DNA of 64,000 nucleotides from Pelomonas cellulosilytica. GTDB taxonomy: Bacteria; Pseudomonadota; Gammaproteobacteria; Burkholderiales; Burkholderiaceae_C. The position numbers and the translations under genes were made by a program. How positions within the stretch are numbered: position 1 is the first letter of the stretch; every line of letters begins with the position of its first letter. The DNA is taken from NCBI RefSeq assembly GCF_021353265.1, contig NZ_JAJTWU010000008.1, positions 206,717 to 270,716 of the forward strand, in the 5' to 3' direction. The notes beneath the pieces are model-generated. The model worked only from the letters and a program-made list of their open reading frames with translations. It did not search any database and was not told where the DNA came from. Below, piece by piece: positions 1 through 8,928 of the stretch.

Positions 1-1638
1 CTGTGCCAGCGCCTTGGCCTCGTTGACTTCAACGGTAACGTCGGCCGCGTACTTGACGACCTTGAACGGCTGGCCGTTGAGGTCGAGGATGGGGTTGTAC
101 GAGGCCTGGATCCAAACCTGCCTGCCGCCCTTGCCGAGGCGCAGATAGCGACCGGTGTCGTACTCGCCGCGCCCCAGGCGCTCCCAGAACTGACGGTACT
201 CGGGCGCGGAGCGGTACTCCGGCTCGACGAAGATGCTGTGATGCTGGCCCTTCACCTCGTCGAGGGTGTAGCCGAGCGTGCGCAGGAAGTTGTCGTTGGC
301 GTTCAGGATGCGGCCGTCCATGCCGAACTCGATGACCGCCTGGGACTTGGAGATGGCGGCGATCTGGCCGCTCCAGTCGGCGGCCTGGAGCCGCGCTGCA
401 GTGATGTCGGTGGCGTACTTGACCACCTTGAACGGACGGCCCTCCAGGTCGAGGATGGGGTTGTAGGACGCCTGGATCCAAACCTCGCGCCCACCCTTGC
501 CGAGCCGCTTGTAGACGCCCGCGTCGTATTCGCCGCGGCCCAGGCGGTCCCAGAACAGGCGGTACTCCGCGGTCTCGCGGTGCGCCGGGTCCACGAACAT
601 GCTGTGGTGCTGTCCCTTGATGTCCTCAAGCGTGTAGCCCAGCGTGCGCAGGAAGTTCTCGTTGGCGTGCAGCACGCGCCCCTTCAGGTCGAACTCGATG
701 ACGGCCTGCGAGCGCGAGATGGCCTGCACCTGGCCGTTCCATTCGGCAGCTTCGGTCTTGGCAGCCGTGATGTCGGTGGCGATCTTGAGTACCTTGACGA
801 CCTGCCCGTGCTCATCTTTGACGGGCGCATAGGTGCCCTGGATCCACACGACCTTGCCGTCGCGGTTCAGCCGCTTGAAGATGCCCACCTGCGACTCGCC
901 TGCTTTCAGCGCCGCCCAGAACTGGCCGTACGCCGCGCTGCCACGGTGCTCCGCGTCGACGAACCGGCTGTGATGGCCGCCCACAATCTCCGCCTCGGTG
1001 TAGCCCATCAGCCGGCAGAAGTTGGCGTTGGCGCTCAGCACCGTGCCGTCGGGTTGGAACTCGATGTAGCCGTAGCTCGTGTCTATGGCCTTCAGGATGC
1101 CGGAGGCCGTGGCCTGGCTGGCCTGGCGCGCTAGCTCCGCCTGCGTGACGTCGTAGCGTACGCCCAGGTACTTGCGCGGCTTGCCGTCCTCACCCATCAC
1201 CGGGGCAATGACCGCATCGACGTAGTAGGGACTGCCGTCCTTCGCGCGGTTCTTGATCGTGCCGCGGAAGGTCTGGCCGCGGCCGATGGTCTGCCACATC
1301 TCGCGGAAAGTCTCTCTGGACTCGTCGGGATGTCGGGTGATGCTGTGTGGCCGACCGATCAGTTCGTCGCGCCGGTACTGCGACACCTCGCAGAACTTGT
1401 CGTTGACGGCGACGATGTCGCCCCGCGCGTCTGCTTCGGACACGATGCACGTCGTGTCCAGGATGTGCTGGCGCAATGCCAGCTCGGCCTGCGCCTCGGC
1501 CAGCTGACGTTGGGTGTCGGCCAGCCGCTGCTCCAGCTCGCGCCGGCCGGCTTCTTCGCGTTGCAGAGAAGACTGGGCTTCGTCGAGTGCCTGACCCGCG
1601 ACAAGCCGGGCGATCCATGAGGTCTGTGACGGGTTCAT
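1..1638 (-). CDS. Multi-PAS methyl-accepting chemotaxis protein, N-terminal part (runs off left edge)
   Basis: An open frame without stops runs from an ATG at 1638 to the window edge (546 codons). The start codon overlaps the stop of the upstream cheA by 4 bases (ATGA), so translation is probably coupled. The first about 35 residues are a coiled coil. Four PAS domains follow; the first has the motif YYVDAVIAPV, and the next three are near copies spaced exactly 122 residues apart, each ending in a DITAA- or DVTVE-like linker. No membrane segment is visible, so this is a soluble intracellular sensor, probably for redox, oxygen or a small ligand. The methyl-accepting signalling domain is expected beyond the edge but is not seen, so the receptor assignment rests on PAS type and operon position. 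A PAS-only histidine kinase is the alternative. Confidence 0.75.
   Translation of the reverse strand, partial: MNPSQTSWIARLVAGQALDEAQSSLQREEAGRRELEQRLADTQRQLAEAQAELALRQHILDTTCIVSEADARGDIVAVNDKFCEVSQYRRDELIGRPHSITRHPDESRETFREMWQTIGRGQTFRGTIKNRAKDGSPYYVDAVIAPVMGEDGKPRKYLGVRYDVTQAELARQASQATASGILKAIDTSYGYIEFQPDGTVLSANANFCRLMGYTEAEIVGGHHSRFVDAEHRGSAAYGQFWAALKAGESQVGIFKRLNRDGKVVWIQGTYAPVKDEHGQVVKVLKIATDITAAKTEAAEWNGQVQAISRSQAVIEFDLKGRVLHANENFLRTLGYTLEDIKGQHHSMFVDPAHRETAEYRLFWDRLGRGEYDAGVYKRLGKGGREVWIQASYNPILDLEGRPFKVVKYATDITAARLQAADWSGQIAAISKSQAVIEFGMDGRILNANDNFLRTLGYTLDEVKGQHHSIFVEPEYRSAPEYRQFWERLGRGEYDTGRYLRLGKGGRQVWIQASYNPILDLNGQPFKVVKYAADVTVEVNEAKALAQ
27..1125. repeat. Three tandem 366-bp PAS-coding repeats
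   Basis: The sequence repeats with a period of 366 bases. The conserved 'CTGGATCCA' block occurs near 106, 472 and 838. Copies 1 and 2 (about 27-392 and 393-758) are nearly identical at DNA level and the third is more diverged. Each unit encodes one 122-residue PAS module of the chemoreceptor. Confidence 0.85.
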
Positions 1639-3845
1639 ACGGAGGTCTCGAGGGTTGGGTTGGAGGAGCGACCGGCGGTGCCGCGGGCATGCCCGCGCGG
1701 CTCCTCGGCTAGCTGGGCCAGGGAGGGGACGTCGAAGATCAGGGCCACGTCGCCGTTGCCGAGGATGGTGGAGCCGGCCATGCCGCGCAGGCTGCCGAGC
1801 AGCCGGCCGAGTGGCTTGATGACGGTCTGGTGGTGGCCGAGAAGCGAGTCCACCAGAACGCCGAAGCGCCCGCGGCCGGACTTCAGCACCACGATGCTGC
1901 TGCGGGCGGCCGAAGGCCCTTCGATGCCGTAGAGCGCACGCAGGCTGACGACGGGCAGCACCTGGCCGCGCAGTTCGACGACGCCGCGGCCGCGGGCGTC
2001 CAGGCGCGCGTCATGCGCGCGGTCCTCGATGACCTCGACGACGGCGTCCAGCGGCAGGATGTAGCGCGAATCGCCGATGCCGATCAGGAAGCCGTCGATG
2101 ATCGCCAGCGTCAGCGGCATGCGGATCTCGATCGTGGAGCCTTCGCCTTCGACGCTGTTCAGCAGCACCGTGCCACGCAGGGCCTCAATGTTGCTGCGCA
2201 CGACATCCATGCCCACGCCGCGGCCACTGAGGTTGGTGACCTTCTCGGCGGTGGAGAAGCCCGGCTCGAAGATCAGCCGCTGGATGGTGGCGTCGTCCGG
2301 CACCACGCCGGGTTCCACGAGGCCGCGGTCCCATGCGCGCTCCAGCACCTTGCGGCGCTGGATGCCGCGGCCGTCGTCGGTGATGCAGATGACGACGTTG
2401 CCGGCCTCGTGATGGGCCGACAGCGTCAGCCGCCCCTGGGCCGGCTTGCCCGCGGCTACGCGCTGTTCGGCGGTCTCCAGGCCATGGTCCAGGGCATTGC
2501 GCACCAGGTGCATCAGCGGGTCGGCGATGCGCTCGACGACGCTCTTGTCCAGCTCGGTGTCGCCGCCGACGATCTCCAGCTGCACGTCCTTGCCCAGCTC
2601 GGTTGCGGTGTCGCGCACGACCCGGCGGAAGCGAGAGAACGTCTCGCCGATGGGCACCATGCGCAGCTGCAGCGTGCCATTGCGGATGTCCTCGATGAGA
2701 TGACTGATCTGCTCGTTGGCCTCGATGAGGGCGCGCATACCGCTCTGGCGGGCCAGCAGCGCGGCACCGGCGCCGGCGATGACGAGCTCGCCCAGCAGGT
2801 TGATGACGGCATCCAGCCGGTTGGCCTGCACGCGGATGAAGCGCTGGTCTTCCCCGGCCGGCGCGCCCGACTCGCTGCGTTGCTGGCGCTGCTTGCGCAG
2901 CGCGGCGTCCACCACCTGGGGGGCCAGGCCCGTCTGCTCCGTCAGCAGCTCGCCCAGCAGGGCCGGCTCGCCGAGCGCGGCGGCGGCCTGCTGGCTGCGC
3001 AGGCCCTGCTGCAGCTGGGCCGGGCTGATGGCGCCGGCGGCGACGAGGATCTCGCCGAGCCGCGGGTTGCCGGGCATGGCGTCGATCAGATCGGCGAACT
3101 GAGCTGGCGTGGCGCCGGGGTTGAGCACGTGGAGCTGGCAGTCCTCGCGAACGAAGCTGAAGGCATCCTCAATCTGCGCGCGGCTGGCCTCGGTGACGAG
3201 CGCGAAGATGAAGCTCAGGTGGCAGCTCTCGGCGTCCAGCGTCTCTAGCGGCGGGATGCCGCCCACGTCGCACACCATGTGCGGCACGTCGCCCAGGCCG
3301 CGCACGTAGTTCAGCACGGTGAGCGGGTCCATGCCGTTGCGGAACACGTCGCGGCCGAAGGCGACCGACACATGCCAGGGGCGGGCGTTGGCGGGCTTGT
3401 CCGTGGCGGGGGGCGCGGCCGGCGCTGCTGCCGGCTTGGCGGCGATGCCTGCGGCGGCCTGCAGCTGTGCGACGAGGGCGTCGCGCTGTTCGGCGGCACC
3501 GGACTGGGCCGGGGCACCGCCGGCTTCGCCGACGAGGCCGCGGATCTGGTCGTTGCAGCGAAGCAGCAGCGTGCTGAGGTCGGGCGTCAGCGTGACCTGG
3601 CCTTCGCGCAGCCGCTGCAGCAAGGTCTCGACGTGGTGGGTGAAGTCCACGATGGCGTCCAGCCCGAACACGCCGGCCGAACCCTTGACGGTGTGGGCGC
3701 AGCGGAACAGCGCGTTCAGCAACTCCGCGTCGTCGGGCCGGTCCTCCAGCTGCAACAGCAGCGCCTCGAGGTTCTCGACCTGCTCGTCGGCCTCGCTGAG
3801 GAAGGCGGGCAGCGCCTCGGCGATGAAGTCGGCTTCCAGCGTCAT
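1635..3845 (-). CDS. cheA: Chemotaxis histidine kinase CheA
   Basis: 736 residues. The N-terminal HPt domain has the phospho-accepting histidine at about residue 51 (CAHTVKGSAGVF). A second domain at about 155-260 (FRNGMDPLTVLNYVRGLGD) sits where the response-regulator-binding P2 domain usually lies. Then come the dimerisation segment (about 335-400), the HATPase core with N box LVRNALDHGLE and G boxes DDGRGI and GRGVGMDVV, and a C-terminal CheW-like domain (about 590-710). It should autophosphorylate under control of receptors and pass phosphate to the CheY encoded two genes upstream. Start and stop codons overlap both neighbours by 4 bases. All catalytic motifs look intact. No cheW, cheB or cheR is in view; they may lie to the left. 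Confidence 0.93.
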   Translation of the reverse strand: MTLEADFIAEALPAFLSEADEQVENLEALLLQLEDRPDDAELLNALFRCAHTVKGSAGVFGLDAIVDFTHHVETLLQRLREGQVTLTPDLSTLLLRCNDQIRGLVGEAGGAPAQSGAAEQRDALVAQLQAAAGIAAKPAAAPAAPPATDKPANARPWHVSVAFGRDVFRNGMDPLTVLNYVRGLGDVPHMVCDVGGIPPLETLDAESCHLSFIFALVTEASRAQIEDAFSFVREDCQLHVLNPGATPAQFADLIDAMPGNPRLGEILVAAGAISPAQLQQGLRSQQAAAALGEPALLGELLTEQTGLAPQVVDAALRKQRQQRSESGAPAGEDQRFIRVQANRLDAVINLLGELVIAGAGAALLARQSGMRALIEANEQISHLIEDIRNGTLQLRMVPIGETFSRFRRVVRDTATELGKDVQLEIVGGDTELDKSVVERIADPLMHLVRNALDHGLETAEQRVAAGKPAQGRLTLSAHHEAGNVVICITDDGRGIQRRKVLERAWDRGLVEPGVVPDDATIQRLIFEPGFSTAEKVTNLSGRGVGMDVVRSNIEALRGTVLLNSVEGEGSTIEIRMPLTLAIIDGFLIGIGDSRYILPLDAVVEVIEDRAHDARLDARGRGVVELRGQVLPVVSLRALYGIEGPSAARSSIVVLKSGRGRFGVLVDSLLGHHQTVIKPLGRLLGSLRGMAGSTILGNGDVALIFDVPSLAQLAEEPRGHARGTAGRSSNPTLETSV

Positions 3846-4141
3846 GAGGCCTCCGGGGTTTGCAGTTCATCGAGCCAGCGGGCCATGCCCAGGCTGGCGC
3901 AGCCGTCGTGCAGCGGGCGGCTCGCGCCACGCAGGCGCAGCGCGCAGCCGCGGGCGGCCAGGCTGTGCTGCAGCGCGACCAGCAGCTGCACGCCGGCGCC
4001 GTCCACCTGGTCAACCGCGCTGCCATCGGCGTCGGCGGCCGGTCCCGAGGCTGCCACCTGCTCGACCCACGCCAGCCATTGCGGCCGAAGGCCGGCGACC
4101 GTGTAGACGCTCAGCTCGGCCGGTAGCTGCAGCGCGCTCAT
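3842..4141 (-). CDS. Small STAS-domain protein in chemotaxis operon
   Basis: 99 residues, start ATG at 4141, overlapping the cheY stop and the cheA start by 4 bases each. The fold pattern (short N-terminal strand, then VDGAGVQLLVALQHSLAARG and a C-terminal LGMARWLDEL helix) matches STAS proteins such as anti-sigma factor antagonists or MlaB. In phosphorylated STAS proteins the loop reads D-S-S-G with a modified serine; here it reads D-G-A-G, so phosphorylation at that position is impossible. STAS proteins of this kind occur next to cheA in several beta- and gamma-proteobacterial chemosensory operons. The binding partner is unknown; a scaffold or localisation role is inference. Confidence 0.75.
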   Translation of the reverse strand: MSALQLPAELSVYTVAGLRPQWLAWVEQVAASGPAADADGSAVDQVDGAGVQLLVALQHSLAARGCALRLRGASRPLHDGCASLGMARWLDELQTPEAS

Positions 4142-4509
4142 GGGAGCACCAGCTTGGACACGGCGTCCAGCAGCTGCGGCGGGTTGAAGGGCTTGACCAT
4201 CCACGCCTTGGCGCCGGCCTGGCGCCCGCGGTTCTTGGCGTCTTCCTCGCCCTCGGTCGTCAGCATGATGACAGGCACGAAGCGGTGCCGCGGATGCTGC
4301 TTGAGCTGCGTGACGAAGGTGATGCCGTCCATGCGCGGCATGTTCACGTCGCACACGACGAGATGCGCTTTGGGCGTTTTCTCCAGCACCTCGAGCGCGG
4401 CCTGGCCGTCGCCGGCTTCGAGCACCTCGTAGCCGGCGCGGGTGAGGGCCAGACGCACGACGGTGCGCAGTGAGCTGGAGTCGTCGACGATGAGAATGGT
4501 CTTGGCCAT
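4138..4509 (-). CDS. cheY: CheY-like single-domain response regulator
   Basis: 123 residues consisting only of a receiver domain. The acidic pair is in ILIVDDSS (about D9, D10), the phospho-acceptor aspartate in VVCDVNMPRMDG (about D54), the conserved threonine in IMLTTEGE and the lysine in MVKPFNPP. There is no output domain, so it acts by protein contact, presumably as phospho-CheY produced by the CheA of this operon. The stop codon overlaps the STAS start by 4 bases, and the MCP gene ends 9 bases upstream. Confidence 0.92.
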   Translation of the reverse strand: MAKTILIVDDSSSLRTVVRLALTRAGYEVLEAGDGQAALEVLEKTPKAHLVVCDVNMPRMDGITFVTQLKQHPRHRFVPVIMLTTEGEEDAKNRGRQAGAKAWMVKPFNPPQLLDAVSKLVLP

Positions 4510-4518
4510 ACGCAGTCC

Positions 4519-5673
4519 TCAGAAGAACGTGGTCTCGGTGGTGGCGGCCGGGGTAGCCGGCGTGGGGTTGCCGTGGGTGACGGCGCGCTGCTCGGCGGTC
4601 GTGTAGCCCGTCGCGAGCAGCATCTGCCAGTCGCGGTCGTCGGGCGCTTGGCCAGCGGCGGCCGCGGCCTGCAGCGAGTCGCTGGCGCGGCCCATAGACT
4701 CGCGCAGCTGGTCCAGGATCTGGTGCACCCGGTCCTGGAACTGGAAGGCAGTGAGCAGTTGCTCGACCTGCGCACGGATGATGTCGCCCTGGGCGCTCTG
4801 TTCGGCGCTGCGTTGCTGCAGCTGCGTAACGGCGGCGTGCACCTGGTCGACGACCTCGCCGACGGTGCGCTCGGCGGCCTGGATGGCTTCGCCGTCCTGC
4901 GCGGCCGTCAGCGTGGCCTGGGCCAGCGCCTGCTGCATGCGTTCATTGAACTCCGTGACCTGCGCGCCGATGCGGCGGCCGGTCTCGCCCGATTCGGCCG
5001 ACAGCCGGCGCACCTCTCCCGCGACGACGGCAAAGCCGCGGCCAGCGGGGCCGGCGCGGGCGGCCTCGATGGCCGCGTTGATGGACAGCAGGTTGGTGTG
5101 CCGCGCGATGCTGGAAACGTCCTCGGCCATCGTGCTGAGTCGCCCCGAGGCTTCGCCCAGCGTCTGGACGGTGCCGAGCACCTCGTTGCGCGACTTCACG
5201 AAGCAGTCGAAGTTCTGCAGCAGTCCACGCAACTGCGTGTCGCACTGAGCCAGCACGGCCAGGCGCTCGGTGCCGTCGCCGGCGCCTGGCGCGTGGCCCG
5301 ACAGGCCGTCGAGCTGCTGGAGGATGTCGCCGAAGGACGCCAGCATCTGGTCCACGGCATCGCGCAGTTGGGCCTGTGCGGTGGTCAGGTGCGTGCTCCA
5401 CGTGGTGGCCGCGTCGTCCAGCCGGGCGGCGAGCTGATGGTGGACGTCGTCGTGCTGCGTGGCGGCCGTGCTGGCCACGGCGCGGCGGTAGCCCTGCCAA
5501 ACCAGCAGCGACGCCAGCGCCCACAGCCCCCATGCCGCACCAACGCCGATCCACGCCAGTGCCGTGCCAGCCAGCGCCCAGGCGGCCGCAGGGGCCGCCA
5601 GGCGCATCCAGGACGGCGCCAAGCCGCGCGGCATGGTCGGTCCTGCAGGTGGCAAAGATGACGTTTTGATCAT
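4519..5673 (-). CDS. Membrane methyl-accepting chemotaxis protein
   Basis: 384 residues from the ATG at 5673. The frame stays open to 5811, but that stretch is AT-rich and basic and reads like leader. Residues about 20-62 form a tight hydrophobic hairpin ([20 protein letters not shown] and following), so there is essentially no periplasmic sensing domain. A coiled-coil signalling domain follows, with the receptor tip [20 protein letters not shown] and [15 protein letters not shown]. The C-terminal part carries [14 protein letters not shown], seen in receptors lacking a large ligand domain. It is first gene of the operon with cheY, STAS and cheA. Input is probably membrane-borne or cytoplasmic. 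The start has only a weak ribosome-binding site. Confidence 0.85.
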   Translation of the reverse strand: MIKTSSLPPAGPTMPRGLAPSWMRLAAPAAAWALAGTALAWIGVGAAWGLWALASLLVWQGYRRAVASTAATQHDDVHHQLAARLDDAATTWSTHLTTAQAQLRDAVDQMLASFGDILQQLDGLSGHAPGAGDGTERLAVLAQCDTQLRGLLQNFDCFVKSRNEVLGTVQTLGEASGRLSTMAEDVSSIARHTNLLSINAAIEAARAGPAGRGFAVVAGEVRRLSAESGETGRRIGAQVTEFNERMQQALAQATLTAAQDGEAIQAAERTVGEVVDQVHAAVTQLQQRSAEQSAQGDIIRAQVEQLLTAFQFQDRVHQILDQLRESMGRASDSLQAAAAAGQAPDDRDWQMLLATGYTTAEQRAVTHGNPTPATPAATTETTFF

Positions 5674-5896
5674 TGCGATTCGGGATTGAGCCGTGTCTCG
5701 GCGCTGTATCGGCTTGATCGCCGATGGCTGTCCGTTGTTGTTATCAATTTTGCCGTATTTATCGAACGCGAAGTGCGTGCGGCGCTGCGCGTTTCTGCGC
5801 GGCGGCGGCACTATTTGGCGGCGCGGGAGCGTGCGGGGCGGTCATCGACCGCCACGGTGCCGGGAGGACGTTCTTTTGAATGGCCAGAAACGGCAA

Positions 5897-5927
5897 CGCC
5901 CACCACCGCGGCCTGCGGTGGTGGGCG
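5897..5927 (-). terminator. Perfect 13-bp hairpin downstream of PilZ gene
   Basis: CGCCCACCACCGC at 5897-5909 pairs perfectly with GCGGTGGTGGGCG at 5915-5927 around a 5-base loop. It lies 37 bases after the PilZ stop codon and before the MCP promoter region. Only a loose T-run follows on the minus strand, so rho-independent function is probable rather than certain. The remaining bases 5674-5896 are AT-richer than the flanks and presumably hold the MCP promoter; no clear sigma-28 box was found. Confidence 0.6.
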
Positions 5928-5963
5928 AGGTCAGGGACGGGCGCGCTCGGGCGCCCGCCCGCG

Positions 5964-6383
5964 TCAGTTCAGCGCGGGCACGCGCTCGACAAGGACGCAC
6001 CGCACCCATTTGCGCGCGGTGATCTGCGCCGTCTGCGCGTGCAGGAACTCCTCGGCCTGGGAGTTCGGCTCGTCGAACTCGAAGCCGCCGATCTGGACGT
6101 TGGGGCTCAGCGGTCGGTTCCAGACGCGACGCACATCGGCGCTGAAGAGCGGCACGCCCTCGTCCTCTCCCAGCAGCAGGCGCAATTCATAGTGGCTGGC
6201 ATCCAGAGCCGGCTCCGATGCGGCCAGGATTTGCAGGCCAGAGCCGCTGAGATTGACCACCACGCCGCCGCGCTCGTGCGCGAGGCCGGCCGGCTTGATG
6301 ACCCAGACGGGCAACTGCTCATGCTCGTCGGGCACCAGGAAGAACTCGACGCGAGGGAAACGGCGCTGGTCGGACCCGGACAT
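5964..6383 (-). CDS. PilZ-domain protein (c-di-GMP receptor family)
   Basis: 139 residues. The start at 6383 has AGGAG seven bases upstream and is preferred over the longer frame from 6446. The N-terminal RRFPR matches the RxxxR c-di-GMP-binding motif, and VVNLSGSGLQI matches the D/NxSxxG motif. A beta-rich remainder ends with RVWNRPLSP and FEFDEP. It should bind c-di-GMP and act by contact with a partner, perhaps in motility. It lies between the chemotaxis operon and a divergent GGDEF/EAL gene, which fits second-messenger control of movement. The ligand motifs are intact; the partner is unknown. Confidence 0.85.
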   Translation of the reverse strand: MSGSDQRRFPRVEFFLVPDEHEQLPVWVIKPAGLAHERGGVVVNLSGSGLQILAASEPALDASHYELRLLLGEDEGVPLFSADVRRVWNRPLSPNVQIGGFEFDEPNSQAEEFLHAQTAQITARKWVRCVLVERVPALN

Positions 6384-6534
6384 GGCGTTGCTCCTAAAGA
6401 GACGGCGGAAGAGAGGGAAGAACCCGGCGGATGATGCAAACGCCACGGAGAAGACCAGCCCGGCATGACGCCGTGGTGAAGGGTCTCGTTACGATCCGGG
6501 CGATACAGACACAAGTGTGAAAGATATCGCTTTC

Positions 6535-8919
6535 ATGGCTCGAACTGAAGGCTTTTGGGATCGATTGCGCCAGACGTTTGAGTTGTACGTTGACGGCAAA
6601 GCCGAGTCGGCTCGCATCCGGGCGGAGCATCTCGCCCAATTGACGCGGCTCACGCCGCTGCTGATGGCGGCCAACCTGATCTCCGGCGGGTTGGTCCGGC
6701 TGGCCGTGGGCGACGCCGGCGGCGTGCTGCTGGCGGGCTGGCTCGTCGTGCTGGGCGCGGTGGCCGCCCTGGGGCTCCTGGGATGGTGGAAGCGGCGGCG
6801 CCACGTCGCGCCGCAGGTGTCGAGCCGGGGTTATCGCCGGGGCACCTGGCATGCCGCCGTGCTGGGCCTGTGCTGGGGCGGCGCGGCGGCGCTGTGGTTT
6901 GCGCCGGCCGGGCCGGCCGAGCGGGTGCTGATCGCGACGCTCGTCACGGGCATGCTGGGCGCCGGCGCCTTCGCGCTGGCCATGCTGCCCTGGGCAAGCA
7001 TCGTCTACACCTGGCTCATCGTCGCCGGGGCGCTGGTGGCGCTGTGGCGGGCCGGGGACGTCATCTTCCTGGCGGTCGCCGTGCTGCTGCTGAGCTATGC
7101 CACCGTCGTCTCCTTCGCCGCGATGGCGTTGGCGCGTCAGTCCACCGCGCTGCTGCGGGCGCGTTTCACGCAGGCTCACCAGCAGCAGGTGGTGTCGCTG
7201 CTGCTGCGCGACTTCGAGGAGAACGCCAGCGATGCGCTGTGGGAAACCGATGCGGAGGGTCATCTCGTTCATCGTTCACCGCGCCTGGCCAGCCTGTTCG
7301 GCGTGCCGCAAGAGCGGCTCGGCGAGGTGCAGCTGCCGCAGTGGTTTGCGACGCGCGCGCTGGCATCCGGTCCCGTCGTCGCGGCTTGGGCGGTGAGCCG
7401 CCCCTTCCGCGACCTGAAACTGCAGCTGGGCCGTGGCGACCACGCACGCTGGTGGGCCATCAGCGCCAAGCCGATCACCGAACCGGACGGTGTGCACGTG
7501 GGCTGCTGGCGCGGCGTCATTGCCGACATCACGGAGGCACAGCGCTTCGAGAACCAGTTGCGCCTGCAGGCCGAACAGGACGCGCTGACCGGTCTGGCCA
7601 ACCGCCGCGCGCTGATGAACGCCGCGCAGGCCGCGATGGCGCTGGGCCGCGCGGGCTGGCTGCTGTCCATCGACCTGGACCACTTCAAGGTGGTCAACGA
7701 CAGTTCCGGGCACTCCGCCGGCGACGAGGTGCTGCGCGTGGTTGCCGGACGGCTGCTGGCGCTGGTGGAGGAGGGGGACCTCGTCGGCCGGCTGGGTGGC
7801 GACGAGTTCGCGATGCTGCGGTTGGGCGAGGCGCCTGTGCGCGCGCCGCAGGCCATGGCGGCGCTCATCATCGACAAGCTGAGCCAGCCCATCCATGTGG
7901 GCGCCAAGCGGCTGCACGTCGGCGCCAGCGTGGGCCTGGCCCGCCTGGACGCCAGCGTGGCCAACGTCGAAGACCTGATGGTCAATGCCGACCTGGCCCT
8001 CTACGACGCCAAGCGCTCCGGCCGCGGGCGCAGCGTCGTCTATGCCAGCTCGCTGGGTGCCGCCAGCCGGCGCATGCACACCATCGAGCAGGCGCTGCGC
8101 GAGGGGCTGGCGCATGGCCAGTTCGAGCTGCACTTCCAGCCCAAGGTTGATGCGCGCAGCCTGCGGGCGTTGGGCGTCGAGGCGCTGATGCGCTGGGAGC
8201 ACCCGGTGCTGGGCTCGATCTCGCCGGGCGAGTTCATTCCGGCGGCCGAGCGTTGCGGCCTCATCCGCGAGCTCGGTGCGCTGGCGCTGGAGCATGCCTG
8301 CCTGGCCGCGCGCGAGCTGCCACGGCTCAGCGTGGCGGTCAACGTGTCACCGCTGCAGCTGATGGAACCGGGCTTCGTGAAGAGCGTGGAGCGCATGCTC
8401 GTGAGCACCGGCGTCGGGCCGTCGCTGCTGCACCTGGAAGTCACCGAGTCGCTGATGATGGAAGACGCCCAGGCCGCATTCAAGCGCCTGCATGCGCTGC
8501 GCGAGCTGGGCGTGCACGTGGCGCTGGACGACTTCGGCACCGGCTTCTCGTCGCTGGCCTATCTTCGCGCATTCCCGTTCCACACGTTGAAGATCGACCG
8601 CTCCTTCGTGCGCTCACTGACCGAGCACTCTGATGCCCGCGCCATCGTCAACACCATCGTGCAGATGGCCGGGGTGCTGGGCATGCGGACGGTGGCCGAG
8701 GGTGTGGAGACCGAGCGCGAGCTGGCCATCATCCGCAGCATCCGCTGCCACGAGGTGCAGGGCTACCTCGTGGCCCGGCCGATGTCGCTGCCCAAGCTGA
8801 AGGACTGGCTGGCGGGGCGTCCCATTACGGGCCCCATCGACGATGTCGACTCCCGCATCACGCCGTGGCGCCGGACGCAGATATCGCCGCCGACGACGAT
8901 GTTCGGCGCCGAGATCTGA
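6535..8919 (+). CDS. Membrane GGDEF-EAL protein with PAS domain
   Basis: 794 residues from the ATG at 6535; a GTG at 6517 is possible and neither has a good ribosome-binding site. Order: about six membrane helices (residues about 40-215), a PAS domain (about 225-345, ending VIADITEAQRF), a GGDEF domain (RLGGDEFAML, motif intact at about 421-425) and an EAL domain (GVEALMRWEHP at about 548; DDFGTGFSSLAYL; KIDRSFVRSL). Both catalytic signatures are conserved, so it could make and break c-di-GMP, with direction set by the PAS or membrane input. It is transcribed divergently from the PilZ gene. No inhibitory I-site RxxD is obvious just before GGDEF. Confidence 0.92.
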   Translation: MARTEGFWDRLRQTFELYVDGKAESARIRAEHLAQLTRLTPLLMAANLISGGLVRLAVGDAGGVLLAGWLVVLGAVAALGLLGWWKRRRHVAPQVSSRGYRRGTWHAAVLGLCWGGAAALWFAPAGPAERVLIATLVTGMLGAGAFALAMLPWASIVYTWLIVAGALVALWRAGDVIFLAVAVLLLSYATVVSFAAMALARQSTALLRARFTQAHQQQVVSLLLRDFEENASDALWETDAEGHLVHRSPRLASLFGVPQERLGEVQLPQWFATRALASGPVVAAWAVSRPFRDLKLQLGRGDHARWWAISAKPITEPDGVHVGCWRGVIADITEAQRFENQLRLQAEQDALTGLANRRALMNAAQAAMALGRAGWLLSIDLDHFKVVNDSSGHSAGDEVLRVVAGRLLALVEEGDLVGRLGGDEFAMLRLGEAPVRAPQAMAALIIDKLSQPIHVGAKRLHVGASVGLARLDASVANVEDLMVNADLALYDAKRSGRGRSVVYASSLGAASRRMHTIEQALREGLAHGQFELHFQPKVDARSLRALGVEALMRWEHPVLGSISPGEFIPAAERCGLIRELGALALEHACLAARELPRLSVAVNVSPLQLMEPGFVKSVERMLVSTGVGPSLLHLEVTESLMMEDAQAAFKRLHALRELGVHVALDDFGTGFSSLAYLRAFPFHTLKIDRSFVRSLTEHSDARAIVNTIVQMAGVLGMRTVAEGVETERELAIIRSIRCHEVQGYLVARPMSLPKLKDWLAGRPITGPIDDVDSRITPWRRTQISPPTTMFGAEI

Positions 8920-8928
8920 CCGCGCCCT

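Noticed and set aside
1830..3248. Long plus-strand open frame antisense to cheA
   Set aside because: It lies wholly inside cheA in the complementary frame, has low-complexity Ala/Asp/Gln composition and no family match, and is expected from the high GC content.
5674..5896. Sigma-28 promoter for the chemotaxis operon
   Set aside because: GCCGATAC on the minus strand is close to the -10 consensus, but no TAAA-type -35 element occurs at the required distance.
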